A stretch of DNA of 8,832 nt from an uncultured Eubacterium sp. (GCA_910584595.1 CAJUBQ010000148.1:1-8832); one strand, 5' to 3'; positions 1-5,084 are shown, counted from the first letter of the stretch. Translations and numbers: made by a program. The notes: generated by a model from the sequence alone, not told the origin.

Positions 1-395
1 ATTGCGTCAATAAAATCCGGGAAGTCCAGCGTATTCCCTATGATTTTTATATTTTCCCGCGGCAGTTTTGGTACCTGTATAATTTCTCCGCTTACAATGT
101 CCGCCGCCCGTCCGACGTCCCATACGAGGAAATATCCGAACTCCGTTTCCGTTTCATACAAAAGGAGGTCCCTTTCAAATATGCTTTTTCCGCAGCGGTC
201 GAAGCTTCCGGTGTCCTTGCACAGCGTTTCCGGTATGATCTCGTACACATTTGCACCCGGATAACCGCCCTTGTCTATGTAATGCCCCACGGGGCGTTTC
301 GCCCCGTCCGCCGGTCTGATCGGCGGTTCTTTTATATAATCGCCCTGCACCCATATAGGACAAGACGCGCTACTGCTTTTGGCTCTCGCTTTCAC
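1..395 (-). CDS. YopX-family phage protein, partial (3' end outside window)
   Basis: The minus-strand frame is open from a GTG at 395 to the window edge, giving about 131 codons without a stop. Recognition rests on the YopX layout: an N-terminal RAK...WVQGDYI segment (residues 4-19), a middle CGKSIFERDLLLYE segment matching the family's 'GKxIFEGDIV' motif, and a C-terminal ENIKIIGNTLDFPDF segment matching 'IEVIGNIYDNPEL'. YopX proteins are small proteins of unknown biochemical role, common in Firmicutes phages and integrative elements. The GTG start lies inside the end of the upstream gene (26-bp overlap), which suggests translational coupling. I chose it because the family normally has about 15 residues before the WVxGD motif; its ribosome binding site is weak. 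The usual GD after 'IFE' is RD here. A different minus frame (175-363) is also open but lacks family features. Confidence 0.72.
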   Translation of the reverse strand, partial: MKARAKSSSASCPIWVQGDYIKEPPIRPADGAKRPVGHYIDKGGYPGANVYEIIPETLCKDTGSFDRCGKSIFERDLLLYETETEFGYFLVWDVGRAADIVSGEIIQVPKLPRENIKIIGNTLDFPDFIDA

Positions 396-630
396 CCTTG
401 CGCACCGCCCTTTCCGCAACCGTTCCGATGATTTCCATGCGGCTCGGGTCGGCAATGCCTTTTTCGTTCACGCATGGCAAAAGCTGATGTGTGATTCCGT
501 CCGGGGCCATCCATCGAAAAACAACCACGCCCGCCAGCCTCACTTTTACTGTTTCCCCGTCAAATCCCGGCAATGTATTGTATTCCCTTTTTCCAGTTCT
601 GTTGTGCCGTTCGAGCCCTCTGTATCTCAT
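370..630 (-). CDS. Small hypothetical phage protein
   Basis: I do not recognise a named family. The protein is 86 residues from the ATG at 630, basic at the N-terminus (MRYRGLERHNRTGKREYN), with a central beta-rich stretch (ETVKVRLAGVVVFRWMAPDG) and a charged tail ending ESQKQ. The 630 start has a good GGGAGG eight bases upstream. An alternative ATG at 687 overlaps the previous gene's stop as ATGA and would add 19 residues; it has a weaker GAGG about ten bases upstream. The gene sits between the repeat protein and the YopX-like gene in a tightly packed leftward series, so co-transcription is likely. No membrane segment, signal peptide or metal-binding cluster is visible. Confidence 0.65.
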   Translation of the reverse strand: MRYRGLERHNRTGKREYNTLPGFDGETVKVRLAGVVVFRWMAPDGITHQLLPCVNEKGIADPSRMEIIGTVAERAVRKGESESQKQ

Positions 631-683
631 TTTTCCATCCTCCCTGTTAAAAAAGCTTTTTTCGGTTCCTATCCGATGCAGCT

Positions 684-1259
684 TCATGACGGTGCATCCT
701 CTTCTACAATTTCTCCATCTTTCATTGTGTAAAACACTCCCGGCTTAATTTTTTCTCCGTCCACTTTTACGGATTTTACATCGACAATATGCTTTTCCCC
801 GTTTGTTTCTATCCAATCCGCCAAAACAAGGAAGCTTCCAAGGGAGCCTTTTGCCCCGCTCTTATATCCGATTGCCGCTGCAACGCTTTCCTTTCCTTCG
901 ACGACTGCCGCTGAATATTCTCCTGTATTGATTGACGCTGAGCGATTTCCTGTATTGGTTGACACCGAGCATACTCCTGTATTGATTGACGCCGAGCGAT
1001 TTCCTTTATTGATTGACGCTGAATATTCTCCTGTGTTGGCTGACGCTGAGCGATTTCCTGTATTGAACGACGCTGAATATTCTCCTGTGTTGGCTGACAC
1101 TGAGTATACTCCTGTGTTGGCTGACACTGAGCGATTTCCTGTATTGGCTGACACTGAGCGATTTCCTGTATCGGTTGATGCTGAGTCTTCCCCATGAACT
1201 CCTGTTTTTATATGCGCCATGCCGGCATTTATCATGTCTTGCAAGCTAATATGTTCCAT
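684..1259 (-). CDS. Tandem-repeat protein with predicted beta-roll and C-terminal conserved tail
   Basis: This is a 191-residue protein starting MEHISLQDM, with GAGGAGG six bases before the ATG at 1259. The frame is open further upstream, into the DUF6273-like gene, but without a comparable start. After a 20-residue head come about ten nine-residue repeats of the type (N/E)(R/Y)S(V/A)S(A/I)NTG, roughly residues 26-115. A short AAAIGYKSGAKGSLGS turn follows, then a non-repetitive tail (FLVLADWIETNG...VDGEKIKPGVFYTMKDGE). The periodic Ser/Gly/Asn pattern and the GYKSxAKG segment resemble left-handed beta-roll repeats such as YadA-type heads, and similar 'NTG-YS' proteins occur in Clostridia phages. 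A structural or binding role is inference. There is no signal peptide or anchor. Its stop overlaps the alternative ATG of the next gene. Copy-number variation between strains is plausible. Confidence 0.75.
   Translation of the reverse strand: MEHISLQDMINAGMAHIKTGVHGEDSASTDTGNRSVSANTGNRSVSANTGVYSVSANTGEYSASFNTGNRSASANTGEYSASINKGNRSASINTGVCSVSTNTGNRSASINTGEYSAAVVEGKESVAAAIGYKSGAKGSLGSFLVLADWIETNGEKHIVDVKSVKVDGEKIKPGVFYTMKDGEIVEEDAPS
913..1209. repeat. 27-bp tandem repeat (minisatellite) inside the repeat gene
   Basis: Ten consecutive 27-bp units run from 913 to 1182, with a degenerate eleventh to 1209. Two versions are mixed: units beginning GAATATTCTCCT (plus strand) encode the EYS/VYS type, and units beginning GAGCGATTTCCT encode the NRS type. 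All units contain a TTG-(A/G)-(T/C)-TGAC-like core. The unit length is a multiple of three and the units lack stops in several frames, so long false reading frames appear in other frames and on the other strand. Confidence 0.9.
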
Positions 1260-1317
1260 CCGCTGCCTCCTCTGCATTTCTCTGTTATTTTGATCTGTTG
1301 CCGCCTGTCGGCGGTGA

Positions 1318-1863
1318 TTAAGGATACAAGATTTTGAAAGCCGGGCGAACGCCAAGCGGATAGGAAGCGTTGCGACAGTTCGCAAAGCCGCTGCCGTTGA
1401 CATAGGCAAAGTTAGCGCCCGAAACAACGGTTGACGTCCAACCGCACTCGTATTCTTCGCCTTTCCGACACGCAATGCGACGCCTGTTGTCTTTCATCCA
1501 TTCAATCTGTCCCTCGCAGCGGTTAAAATTTTCATCCACGCCGCACATTTCCGTTATTGTCAGAAGACGCAATAAGTCTCCGTTTTCAAATGCCGCCATG
1601 CGTTTTCTGAGTTTTTCCGGGAATGCTTCTGTCAGCTCCCGAAGAAACTTCCGCATTTCAGATGCATCGTATCCCCCGTCAGTGCTGTTTCTGCTGTTCA
1701 TTTGGTGCGCTTCGTCAAGATACTCGTCGAACAGGAAGAGCATCCCGTCCCCCTCTTCCCTGATGGCGGTTGCCATATGACATTTCTTTGGAAGCTTTAC
1801 CCTGATTCTGTCCCCAACCTTTATATGTTTTGTTTTTATTCTAACTTCTCTATTCACTCTCAT
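1318..1863 (-). CDS. DUF6273-like / C-type-lectin-fold-like phage protein
   Basis: This is a 181-residue protein from the ATG at 1863, with AAAGGG seven bases upstream. An N-terminal VGDRIRVKLP segment is followed by a module recognisable from Clostridia prophages: MLFLFDEYLDEAHQMN, GGYDASEMRKFL, FPEKLRKRM, FENGDLLRLLTITEMCGV, MKDNRRRIA, a GWTSTV segment, and the final GVRPAFKI. This order matches the DUF6273 family, whose C-terminal half resembles the lectin-like fold of DGR target proteins and formylglycine-generating-enzyme-like proteins. Function is unknown; ligand or surface binding is inference from the fold. The segment between GW and GVRPAF (residues about 142-172) is rich in Asn, Ser, Ala, Phe and Tyr with several NNC codons, as in variable regions. 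No reverse transcriptase is present in the window. The next gene downstream encodes the tandem-repeat protein. Confidence 0.75.
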   Translation of the reverse strand: MRVNREVRIKTKHIKVGDRIRVKLPKKCHMATAIREEGDGMLFLFDEYLDEAHQMNSRNSTDGGYDASEMRKFLRELTEAFPEKLRKRMAAFENGDLLRLLTITEMCGVDENFNRCEGQIEWMKDNRRRIACRKGEEYECGWTSTVVSGANFAYVNGSGFANCRNASYPLGVRPAFKILYP

Positions 1864-2040
1864 TTTCTTACCCTTTCCTATCCATTTATTTTAAGTGGTC
1901 GCTGTTCCTTTATTTCCCTGCTTCGTGCTCTTTGCACATGTGATCCGGCAGAGAGTATTGAATTTGAACCGATTTATCCTCCGGATAACGAATCCGAACT
2001 CTCTGCCGCCATGTCCAAAGCTGTTCACATGAGTTCCAAT
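1864..2040. other. Gap with an 11-bp inverted repeat; no supported gene
   Basis: An inverted repeat CGGCAGAGAGT (1946-1956) / ACTCTCTGCCG (1998-2008) flanks a 41-bp loop. On the plus strand the stretch reads protein-like up to a stop at 2049 (CTCDPAESIEFEPIYPPD and onward), but it has no start codon with a ribosome binding site. It could be the decayed 3' end of a lost plus-strand gene. On the minus strand a GTG frame is also open but has no ribosome binding site. I cannot assign a function. Confidence 0.35.
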
Positions 2041-2202
2041 TTACTTTAGTTCCATTGAATACGGGAGACGTTGGCAATTGTCTTTTTTTCTCCCGTATTC
2101 AATTTCCCTTATTGCCTTCTTCATAATTTTTCTTTCTTTTTCGGTTAATCCTACTGCTTTAATCTTGATGCCCTGTTGCATCTTGTTTCCTTTAATTTTC
2201 AT
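2041..2202 (-). CDS. Very small basic hypothetical protein (53 aa)
   Basis: The ATG at 2202 is preceded by GGTGGAG four bases away, and the frame runs to TAA at 2041. The protein is lysine-rich (MKIKGNKMQQGIKIKAVG), with a helical central part LTEKERKIMKKAIREIEYG and a tail ending SMELK. No family is recognised. It is unusual in that its last third is built on a perfect 15-bp inverted repeat, so the mRNA would fold a strong hairpin inside the coding region. It lies in the leftward series between the 66-aa gene and the DUF6273-like gene. Confidence 0.55.
   Translation of the reverse strand: MKIKGNKMQQGIKIKAVGLTEKERKIMKKAIREIEYGRKKDNCQRLPYSMELK
2054..2103. repeat. Perfect 15-bp inverted repeat within a coding region
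   Basis: The arm ATTGAATACGGGAGA (2054-2068) is the exact reverse complement of 2089-2103, with a 20-bp loop containing seven consecutive T (plus strand). It lies inside the 3' part of the 53-aa minus gene. It could be a remnant of a mobile repeat end or an RNA hairpin. The T-run is in the loop rather than after the stem, so it is not a standard terminator. Confidence 0.85.
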
Positions 2203-2241
2203 CTCGCTCCACCCTTTCTATTTCTTATTTTGTCTGCATCA

Positions 2242-2442
2242 TTAAGCCCCTGATGCCCCACATGATATTTCATCCTGTATCTTTGCCTTCGTCCACTCCC
2301 AAAACTCTAAATACCCTTTCCTTATCTCCTCTTCTGTATCCTTGCTGATGCCTGAAATCTTTAATTGTAAACTTGCATATGCATCCGGATCATAGTTTGT
2401 AATCTCCTTACGAAATATGGTTTTGTTGCGTTCTATTGCCAT
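2242..2442 (-). CDS. Small helical hypothetical protein, paralogue of the 4373-4657 gene
   Basis: This is a 66-residue protein with AAAGGAGG ten bases before the ATG at 2442. It contains FRKEITNYDPDAYASLQLK followed by an acidic helical segment EEEIRKGYLEFWEWTKAKI. The same order occurs in the larger gene at 4373-4657 (YRKSIQSDDPVAYVEATLK, then EELHRIFNKFYEQVEAA). The two are therefore probably diverged copies of one family, with a shared DPxAY core and a downstream helix. No enzyme motif or membrane segment is visible. Its role is unknown, and it belongs to the leftward accessory series. Confidence 0.7.
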   Translation of the reverse strand: MAIERNKTIFRKEITNYDPDAYASLQLKISGISKDTEEEIRKGYLEFWEWTKAKIQDEISCGASGA

Positions 2443-2504
2443 TTGTGGATTGCCTCCTTTTGATTTTTTATGTATTTTTTATTAAGACAGTTGTTTCTTT
2501 TGTT

Positions 2505-2660
2505 CTATACAGCTGTTTTCTGCTTTTCTTCTTGTGTCACTTTCACTGTGATTGTTACATTTTCACGGCGTGATAATATCGCTGCCAGCGTATCAAAAAA
2601 CCGCTGTGCCGGAAATGTACCCGTTATGACGGGCTGAATCTTTTCTTTTCCTGTTTCCAT
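2505..2660 (-). CDS. Very small hypothetical protein (51 aa)
   Basis: The ATG at 2660 has an ideal GGAGG seven bases upstream, and the frame runs to TAG at 2505. The protein has a polar head (METGKEKIQPVITGTF), a helix-like PAQRFFDTLAAILSRREN and a short strand-like VTITVKVTQEE tail. I do not recognise the family. It is the leftward partner of the first divergent zinc-ribbon cassette. Its ribosome binding site context GGAGGTG is shared with the minus genes at 3578 and 4085, which also abut zinc-protein cassettes. Confidence 0.65.
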   Translation of the reverse strand: METGKEKIQPVITGTFPAQRFFDTLAAILSRRENVTITVKVTQEEKQKTAV

Positions 2661-2687
2661 GTGTCCACCTCCATTCCTGCAGTGCTG

Positions 2688-2708
2688 CCCCGCACAAGGC
2701 GGGGTTTT
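2688..2708 (+). terminator. Rho-independent terminator without an obvious upstream gene
   Basis: Stem CCCCGC (2688-2693) / GCGGGG (2699-2704) with loop ACAAG, followed by TTTT. Orientation is plus. No plus-strand gene ends just upstream, so it may be left over from a lost cassette, or it may stop antisense transcription entering the cassette region. Confidence 0.6.
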
Positions 2709-2763
2709 CTATATTGCTGCCGCGTCCGGCTTACGGTTCCGCTTTTCAGCGTCCTTTCCCTTT

Positions 2764-2814
2764 GGTATAATTGTTTCATCAGCCCTACACGGCTGAAATA
2801 CATAGTAAAGAGGG
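2764..2814 (+). promoter_or_regulatory. Cassette leader A: extended -10, 5' hairpin and RBS
   Basis: TGGTATAAT (extended -10, 2763-2771) follows a weak -35 (TTTTCA at 2743-2748) and a pyrimidine-rich stretch. The hairpin TCAGCC (2779-2784) / GGCTGA (2791-2796), loop CTACAC, would begin at about +1 or +2. AATACATAGT and the ribosome binding site AAAGAGGG (2807-2814) then lead to a TTG start. Leaders B and C are nearly identical in sequence. Confidence 0.75.
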
Positions 2815-2822
2815 TGATTCCC

Positions 2823-2984
2823 TTGAAATACATCAAATCTGGCAAACAGCCCGGCAAAGGTGACTATATCTGCATTTCCTGCGGTCGCGAAGTCCGTTTG
2901 TACTCTGATATTCAAATTTTGCCTGTCTGCCCTTGCGGTTGTTCTGATTTTCAGAAATTGCGGTCTTTAGGGTCTAATAAATAG
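2823..2984 (+). CDS. Small zinc-ribbon protein, cassette A
   Basis: This is a 53-residue protein from the TTG at 2823, chosen because AAAGAGGG lies eight bases upstream and a promoter and hairpin precede it; the frame is open further upstream but that part is leader DNA. The sequence reads KSGKQPGKGDYICISCG (Cys17, Cys20), then LPVCPCGCSDFQKL (Cys36, Cys38, Cys40). This matches the common bacterial zinc-ribbon pattern GxYxCxxCG...LPxCPxCG, in which two Cys pairs bind one zinc. Partner and function are unknown; nucleic-acid or protein binding is inference. The second knuckle is CPCGC rather than CPxC. Its 3' end overlaps the convergent minus gene by 34 bp. Confidence 0.75.
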   Translation: MKYIKSGKQPGKGDYICISCGREVRLYSDIQILPVCPCGCSDFQKLRSLGSNK

Positions 2985-3133
2985 TGTTTTTGCCAAAACA
3001 CATGACCAAACCACGAAAACCATATAGCAACCCACTTTTGCCCGGTCTTTGGCGTTCCGTATTCTGAATACTGCAACCGTGGAATAACTGCCAGAATGTA
3101 CCGCAGGAAATTGTTGTACAAAAATCTTTTCAA
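2951..3133 (-). CDS. Small aromatic-rich hypothetical protein (TTG start)
   Basis: GGGAGG lies seven bases before a TTG at 3133, five bases after the stop of the upstream minus gene, so the two are probably translationally coupled. An in-frame ATG at 3166 sits upstream of this ribosome binding site and is less likely. The 60-residue protein begins MKRFLYNNFLRYILAV and contains QYSEYGTPKTGQKWVAIWFSWF, a stretch rich in Trp, Phe and Tyr, then a polar tail. No named family is recognised. The WVAIWFSWF segment could be a buried strand or a membrane-interacting stretch. The 3' end is antisense to the end of the cassette A gene. Confidence 0.6.
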   Translation of the reverse strand: MKRFLYNNFLRYILAVIPRLQYSEYGTPKTGQKWVAIWFSWFGHVFWQKHYLLDPKDRNF

Positions 3134-3137
3134 ATGT

Positions 3138-3578
3138 TTACCTCCCGCCGTTTTCCTCTGCTTCATCAGGATTGAAATGCCCGATTGAAACTTTCTCTTT
3201 GTCCGGGTCGTAGTCCACTATTACCCGGACTTTTCCCGCAAGTCCCTTTATCCCCAGCATTTCAAACACGCTTTTCATGTGACTTTCGCAATACTCCCGT
3301 TTCAGCCAGCCGCTTCCCGTCACTAGCTCCTCATATTCCCTGCTTATACCTCCATTTTCTCTTTTGTAATCAAACTGCATATTGTCTGGCAGGCTTTCCG
3401 TTTCTGTTTCTTTGTTTATATCCAGATAGTTCATTTTGATATACCTTACACTGCTGTCATAATCAATCACTATCCGCATTTTGTGTCCCAGCCTTATCGG
3501 TTTTGTTAATGCCTGCAATGATATAAATGCTCTTTCAAAATCAATCGTGTTCATTGCTTCCCGCTTTGTTACTTTCAC
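3138..3578 (-). CDS. Hypothetical phage protein with two DYD repeats
   Basis: The protein is 146 residues from the GTG at 3578, with GGGAGG eight bases upstream. An earlier GTG at 3587 overlaps that ribosome binding site and is rejected. It has an internal duplication of sorts: MRIVIDYDSSVRYIKMNYLD near the N-terminus and VRVIVDYDPDKEKVSIGHFN near the C-terminus, separated by an acidic segment and GSGWLKREYCESHMKSVFEMLGI. This suggests two similar beta units in one small fold. I cannot name the family. It is the leftward partner of cassette B and sits directly upstream of the 60-aa gene. Confidence 0.7.
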   Translation of the reverse strand: MKVTKREAMNTIDFERAFISLQALTKPIRLGHKMRIVIDYDSSVRYIKMNYLDINKETETESLPDNMQFDYKRENGGISREYEELVTGSGWLKREYCESHMKSVFEMLGIKGLAGKVRVIVDYDPDKEKVSIGHFNPDEAEENGGR

Positions 3579-3609
3579 CTTTTCCACCTCCCATCTTCCT
3601 TTTTTCCTC

Positions 3610-3662
3610 TGTTATAATTGTTTCATCAGCCCTGCACGGCTGAAACATATCAGCAAAGGGGG
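3610..3662 (+). promoter_or_regulatory. Cassette leader B: extended -10, 5' hairpin and RBS
   Basis: TGTTATAAT (3610-3618) is an extended -10. The hairpin TCAGCC (3626-3631) / GGCTGA (3638-3643), loop CTGCAC, begins about eight bases later. The ribosome binding site AAAGGGGG (3655-3662) lies seven bases before a TTG start. Sequence identity with leader C also covers the upstream CACCTCCCATCTTCC block, which on the other strand is the ribosome binding site of the minus gene. Confidence 0.78.
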
Positions 3663-3669
3663 TGTAATT

Positions 3670-3855
3670 TTGAGTAAAGGCAAATGCTTTTCTGTTTTTG
3701 ACAGGAAAACAGGAACGCCCACTGTTTTAGAGTGTGGTTCATGGTTTTGCTATGATTGTAATAAGCTGCGCAAAACTATAAATTTCCCTTTTACCGGAAC
3801 CATTGACGGCCGCTGTAAAAAGTGCGGCTGTGAAATGGTTTACAAGCAGGAATAG
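3670..3855 (+). CDS. Small cysteine-rich zinc-ribbon-like protein, cassette B
   Basis: This is a 61-residue protein from the TTG at 3670. Cysteines at 22, 27 and 30 (ECGSWFCYDC) and at 49, 52 and 54 (CKKCGC) form two plausible metal-binding knuckles separated by about 18 residues (KLRKTINFPFTG). A further Cys lies at 6. The layout suggests a zinc ribbon, but the sequence is not similar to the cassette A protein outside the cysteines. No named family is recognised. A terminator follows 21 bases after the stop, making this a self-contained transcription unit. The promoter leader is shared with cassettes A and C. Confidence 0.72.
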   Translation: MSKGKCFSVFDRKTGTPTVLECGSWFCYDCNKLRKTINFPFTGTIDGRCKKCGCEMVYKQE

Positions 3856-3876
3856 GCTTTCTGTTTCACTTCCCAG

Positions 3877-3900
3877 CCCCGGCTTTTGCCGGGGTTTTAT
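3877..3900 (+). terminator. Rho-independent terminator of the cassette B gene
   Basis: Stem CCCCGGC (3877-3883) / GCCGGGG (3888-3894), loop TTTT, then TTTTATTCTTT. It lies just after the cassette B stop and overlaps the stop codon of the convergent minus gene. Confidence 0.85.
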
Positions 3901-4085
3901 TCTTTCAGCATTTCATCAACTTTCGTTGCCGCTTCTTCCTGCAGTCTTCTTAGTTCTGCCAGCTCCTTGTCTGTTACTGGCATACCCTGTACTTGCGTGA
4001 ATACCTGAATACACCCGTCACGCCCTTTTTTCGTTATCGTTGATGAAATTCCGATAAAGTCCGTTTTTGTTTCTGCTTCAACCAC
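3897..4085 (-). CDS. Small hypothetical protein (62 aa, GTG start)
   Basis: The GTG at 4085 has GGGAGG seven bases upstream; the in-frame ATG at 4100 overlaps that ribosome binding site and is rejected. The protein has a beta-like N-terminal half (TDFIGISSTITKKGRDGCIQVFTQVQG) and a helical C-terminal half rich in Glu, Leu and Ala (KELAELRRLQEEAATKVDEMLKE), which could form a short coiled coil. No family is recognised. It is the leftward partner of cassette C. Its upstream block is nearly identical to that of the 3138-3578 gene although the proteins differ. Confidence 0.68.
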   Translation of the reverse strand: MVEAETKTDFIGISSTITKKGRDGCIQVFTQVQGMPVTDKELAELRRLQEEAATKVDEMLKE

Positions 4086-4121
4086 CGTTTCACCTCCCAT
4101 CTTCCTTTTTTCTTCCCCTCT

Positions 4122-4180
4122 GCTATAATTATTTCATCAGCCCTGCACGGCTGAAATACATAGCAAAGGGGGGGGGGTAT
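4122..4180 (+). promoter_or_regulatory. Cassette leader C: extended -10, 5' hairpin and poly-G RBS
   Basis: TGCTATAAT (4121-4129) is an extended -10. The hairpin TCAGCC / GGCTGA with loop CTGCAC follows (about 4137-4154), then AAATACATAGC, then AAA with a run of ten G (4168-4177), where leader B has AAAGGGGG. The start ATG is at 4184. The G-run is the ribosome binding site and a candidate slippage site. Confidence 0.75.
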
Positions 4181-4183
4181 CTT

Positions 4184-4372
4184 ATGGAATTTCAAAAGCA
4201 GTTCTGCCCGCTTATGAGTACGGCAACAAAGAAAATCTATTGCAGTTCTGATTGTATGTGGCACTGCGCAAGTGACGATAACATTTATACTTGTGCCGTT
4301 CCCGTTCTTTCTGCTGGCATTTGTTCTTCTGCTGCCGATATTCTGGAAATTATGAAGAAAAAGAAGAAATAA
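4184..4372 (+). CDS. Small cysteine-rich CPLMS-type protein, cassette C
   Basis: The protein is 62 residues with Cys at 8, 20, 24, 28, 37 and 47. The pattern FCPLMST...YCSSDCMWHC...CAV matches a small family common in Clostridia phages and islands (CPFMS...xCxxxCALY...CAL), presumed to bind zinc; its function is unknown. It ends in a lysine run (KKKKK). The stop at 4370-4372 directly abuts the stop of the convergent minus gene at 4373, with no base between and no GC-rich terminator hairpin. Translation probably depends on the spacing set by the ten-G tract in its leader. Confidence 0.72.
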   Translation: MEFQKQFCPLMSTATKKIYCSSDCMWHCASDDNIYTCAVPVLSAGICSSAADILEIMKKKKK

Positions 4373-4657
4373 CTATACTTCTTTATCTTCAAAACTGGGT
4401 CTTCCGTCTTTGTATGTGAGGACCCGCCTTTTTTTCGTTTCATTCTCGTTCTGGTTGCTTCTGTGCGCAAAATCGGTTTCTTTATGAACAGCTGCTTCAA
4501 CCTGTTCATAAAATTTGTTGAAAATCCTGTGCAGTTCTTCCGTCCTTGCATCCATCAGTCCCTCAAATTTCAATGTCGCTTCTACATATGCGACCGGATC
4601 ATCCGATTGAATGCTTTTCCGATATTCGATAGCGCATTGTTTTTTTATTTCCGCCAT
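4373..4657 (-). CDS. Small helical hypothetical protein, paralogue of the 2242-2442 gene
   Basis: This is a 94-residue protein from the ATG at 4657, with AAGGG eight bases upstream. ATGs at 4663 and 4687 are alternatives with poorer ribosome binding sites. The N-terminal half (YRKSIQSDDPVAYVEATLKFEGL, then EELHRIFNKFYEQVEAAV) parallels the 66-aa gene at 2242-2442, including the DPxAY core and the following amphipathic helix. The C-terminal half is polar and basic (NQNENETKKRRVL). No family name can be given. It lies in the leftward series and converges directly on cassette C. Confidence 0.7.
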   Translation of the reverse strand: MAEIKKQCAIEYRKSIQSDDPVAYVEATLKFEGLMDARTEELHRIFNKFYEQVEAAVHKETDFAHRSNQNENETKKRRVLTYKDGRPSFEDKEV

Positions 4658-4689
4658 CTTCATTTCCCTTCTATGCCTGTCCCTCATAT

Positions 4690-4847
4690 CGATATCTTTT
4701 TACGTTGTTGGTATTTGCAACTGTTATCATTTCACACTGGTAATCTATGCTTATCTGAAGCTGTCTGAATTAGAAGCGAAAAACGTATACACCCAGTACC
4801 TTTCCGAACGCCACCTCAAGCGCCCGCCAAGAGGAAAACCATTGAAG
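4690..4847. other. Unassigned stretch, possible gene remnant
   Basis: No gene with a supported start lies here. The plus strand is open through it and reads protein-like (AYLKLSELEAKNVYTQYLSERHL, then KRPPRGKPLKLKHF), but the frame begins inside the antisense of the 94-aa gene and continues as low-quality sequence. The minus strand also has a short open stretch (GFPLGGRLRWRSERY) ended by a stop. A decayed fragment of an earlier gene is possible. Confidence 0.3.
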
Positions 4848-5084
4848 TTAAAACACTTTACGGCTATAATCTCGAATAGCCTGAATAAAATTTTCTACAT
4901 CCTGCGCCCCATGCAACGATATACATTCACCGTTTCCGGGTCGTATTTCAATGATTTTCTGTTCCTTGTTATGCTCCATAAAATACAAGCAAAGCTTTCT
5001 TTCAATTTCCGGCACTTTTTCCAGTTCCTTTTCTGATATTTCTTCTGACATACTAAATGTATAGTCTGCATCCACTTCCCTCAC
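4848..5084 (-). CDS. Small acidic hypothetical protein (about 78 aa, start uncertain)
   Basis: The frame is open from an ATG at 5129 down to 4848. The ATG has no ribosome binding site, whereas AAAGGGG lies just upstream of GTG codons at 5084 and 5075, so a GTG start is more likely. A weak extended -10 (TGGTATTTA on the minus strand, about 5120-5128) would also place the transcript start after that ATG. The protein has an acidic helical start (SEEISEKELEKVPEIERKL), then CLYFMEHNKEQKIIEIRPGNGECISLHG and a final helix VENFIQAIRDYSRKVF. This looks like a compact alpha-beta fold. No family is recognised. It is the leftward partner of the SWIM-finger cassette D. Confidence 0.65.
   Translation of the reverse strand: MREVDADYTFSMSEEISEKELEKVPEIERKLCLYFMEHNKEQKIIEIRPGNGECISLHGAQDVENFIQAIRDYSRKVF

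Noticed and set aside
175..363. Minus-strand 62-aa frame at the left end
   Set aside because: It is an alternative frame of the YopX-like gene, which has the family motifs and runs through the same bases.
809..1197. Long open frames on the minus strand (QPIQEIAQ repeats) and plus strand (ERFPVL repeats) across the tandem-repeat region
   Set aside because: They exist only because the 27-bp unit lacks stops in several frames. Neither has a ribosome binding site, and the frame with the GAGGAGG start and the conserved non-repeat tail is 684-1259.
913..1209. CRISPR-like array
   Set aside because: The units are contiguous 27-bp tandem repeats with no spacers and are in frame with a gene.
2661..2822. 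Upstream extension of the cassette A reading frame
   Set aside because: The frame is open but crosses the terminator, promoter and leader hairpin; the TTG at 2823 has the correctly spaced ribosome binding site.
4611..5036. Plus-strand 141-aa open frame
   Set aside because: It starts inside the antisense of the 94-aa gene and crosses the antisense of the 78-aa gene, with no ribosome binding site; only a short central part is protein-like.
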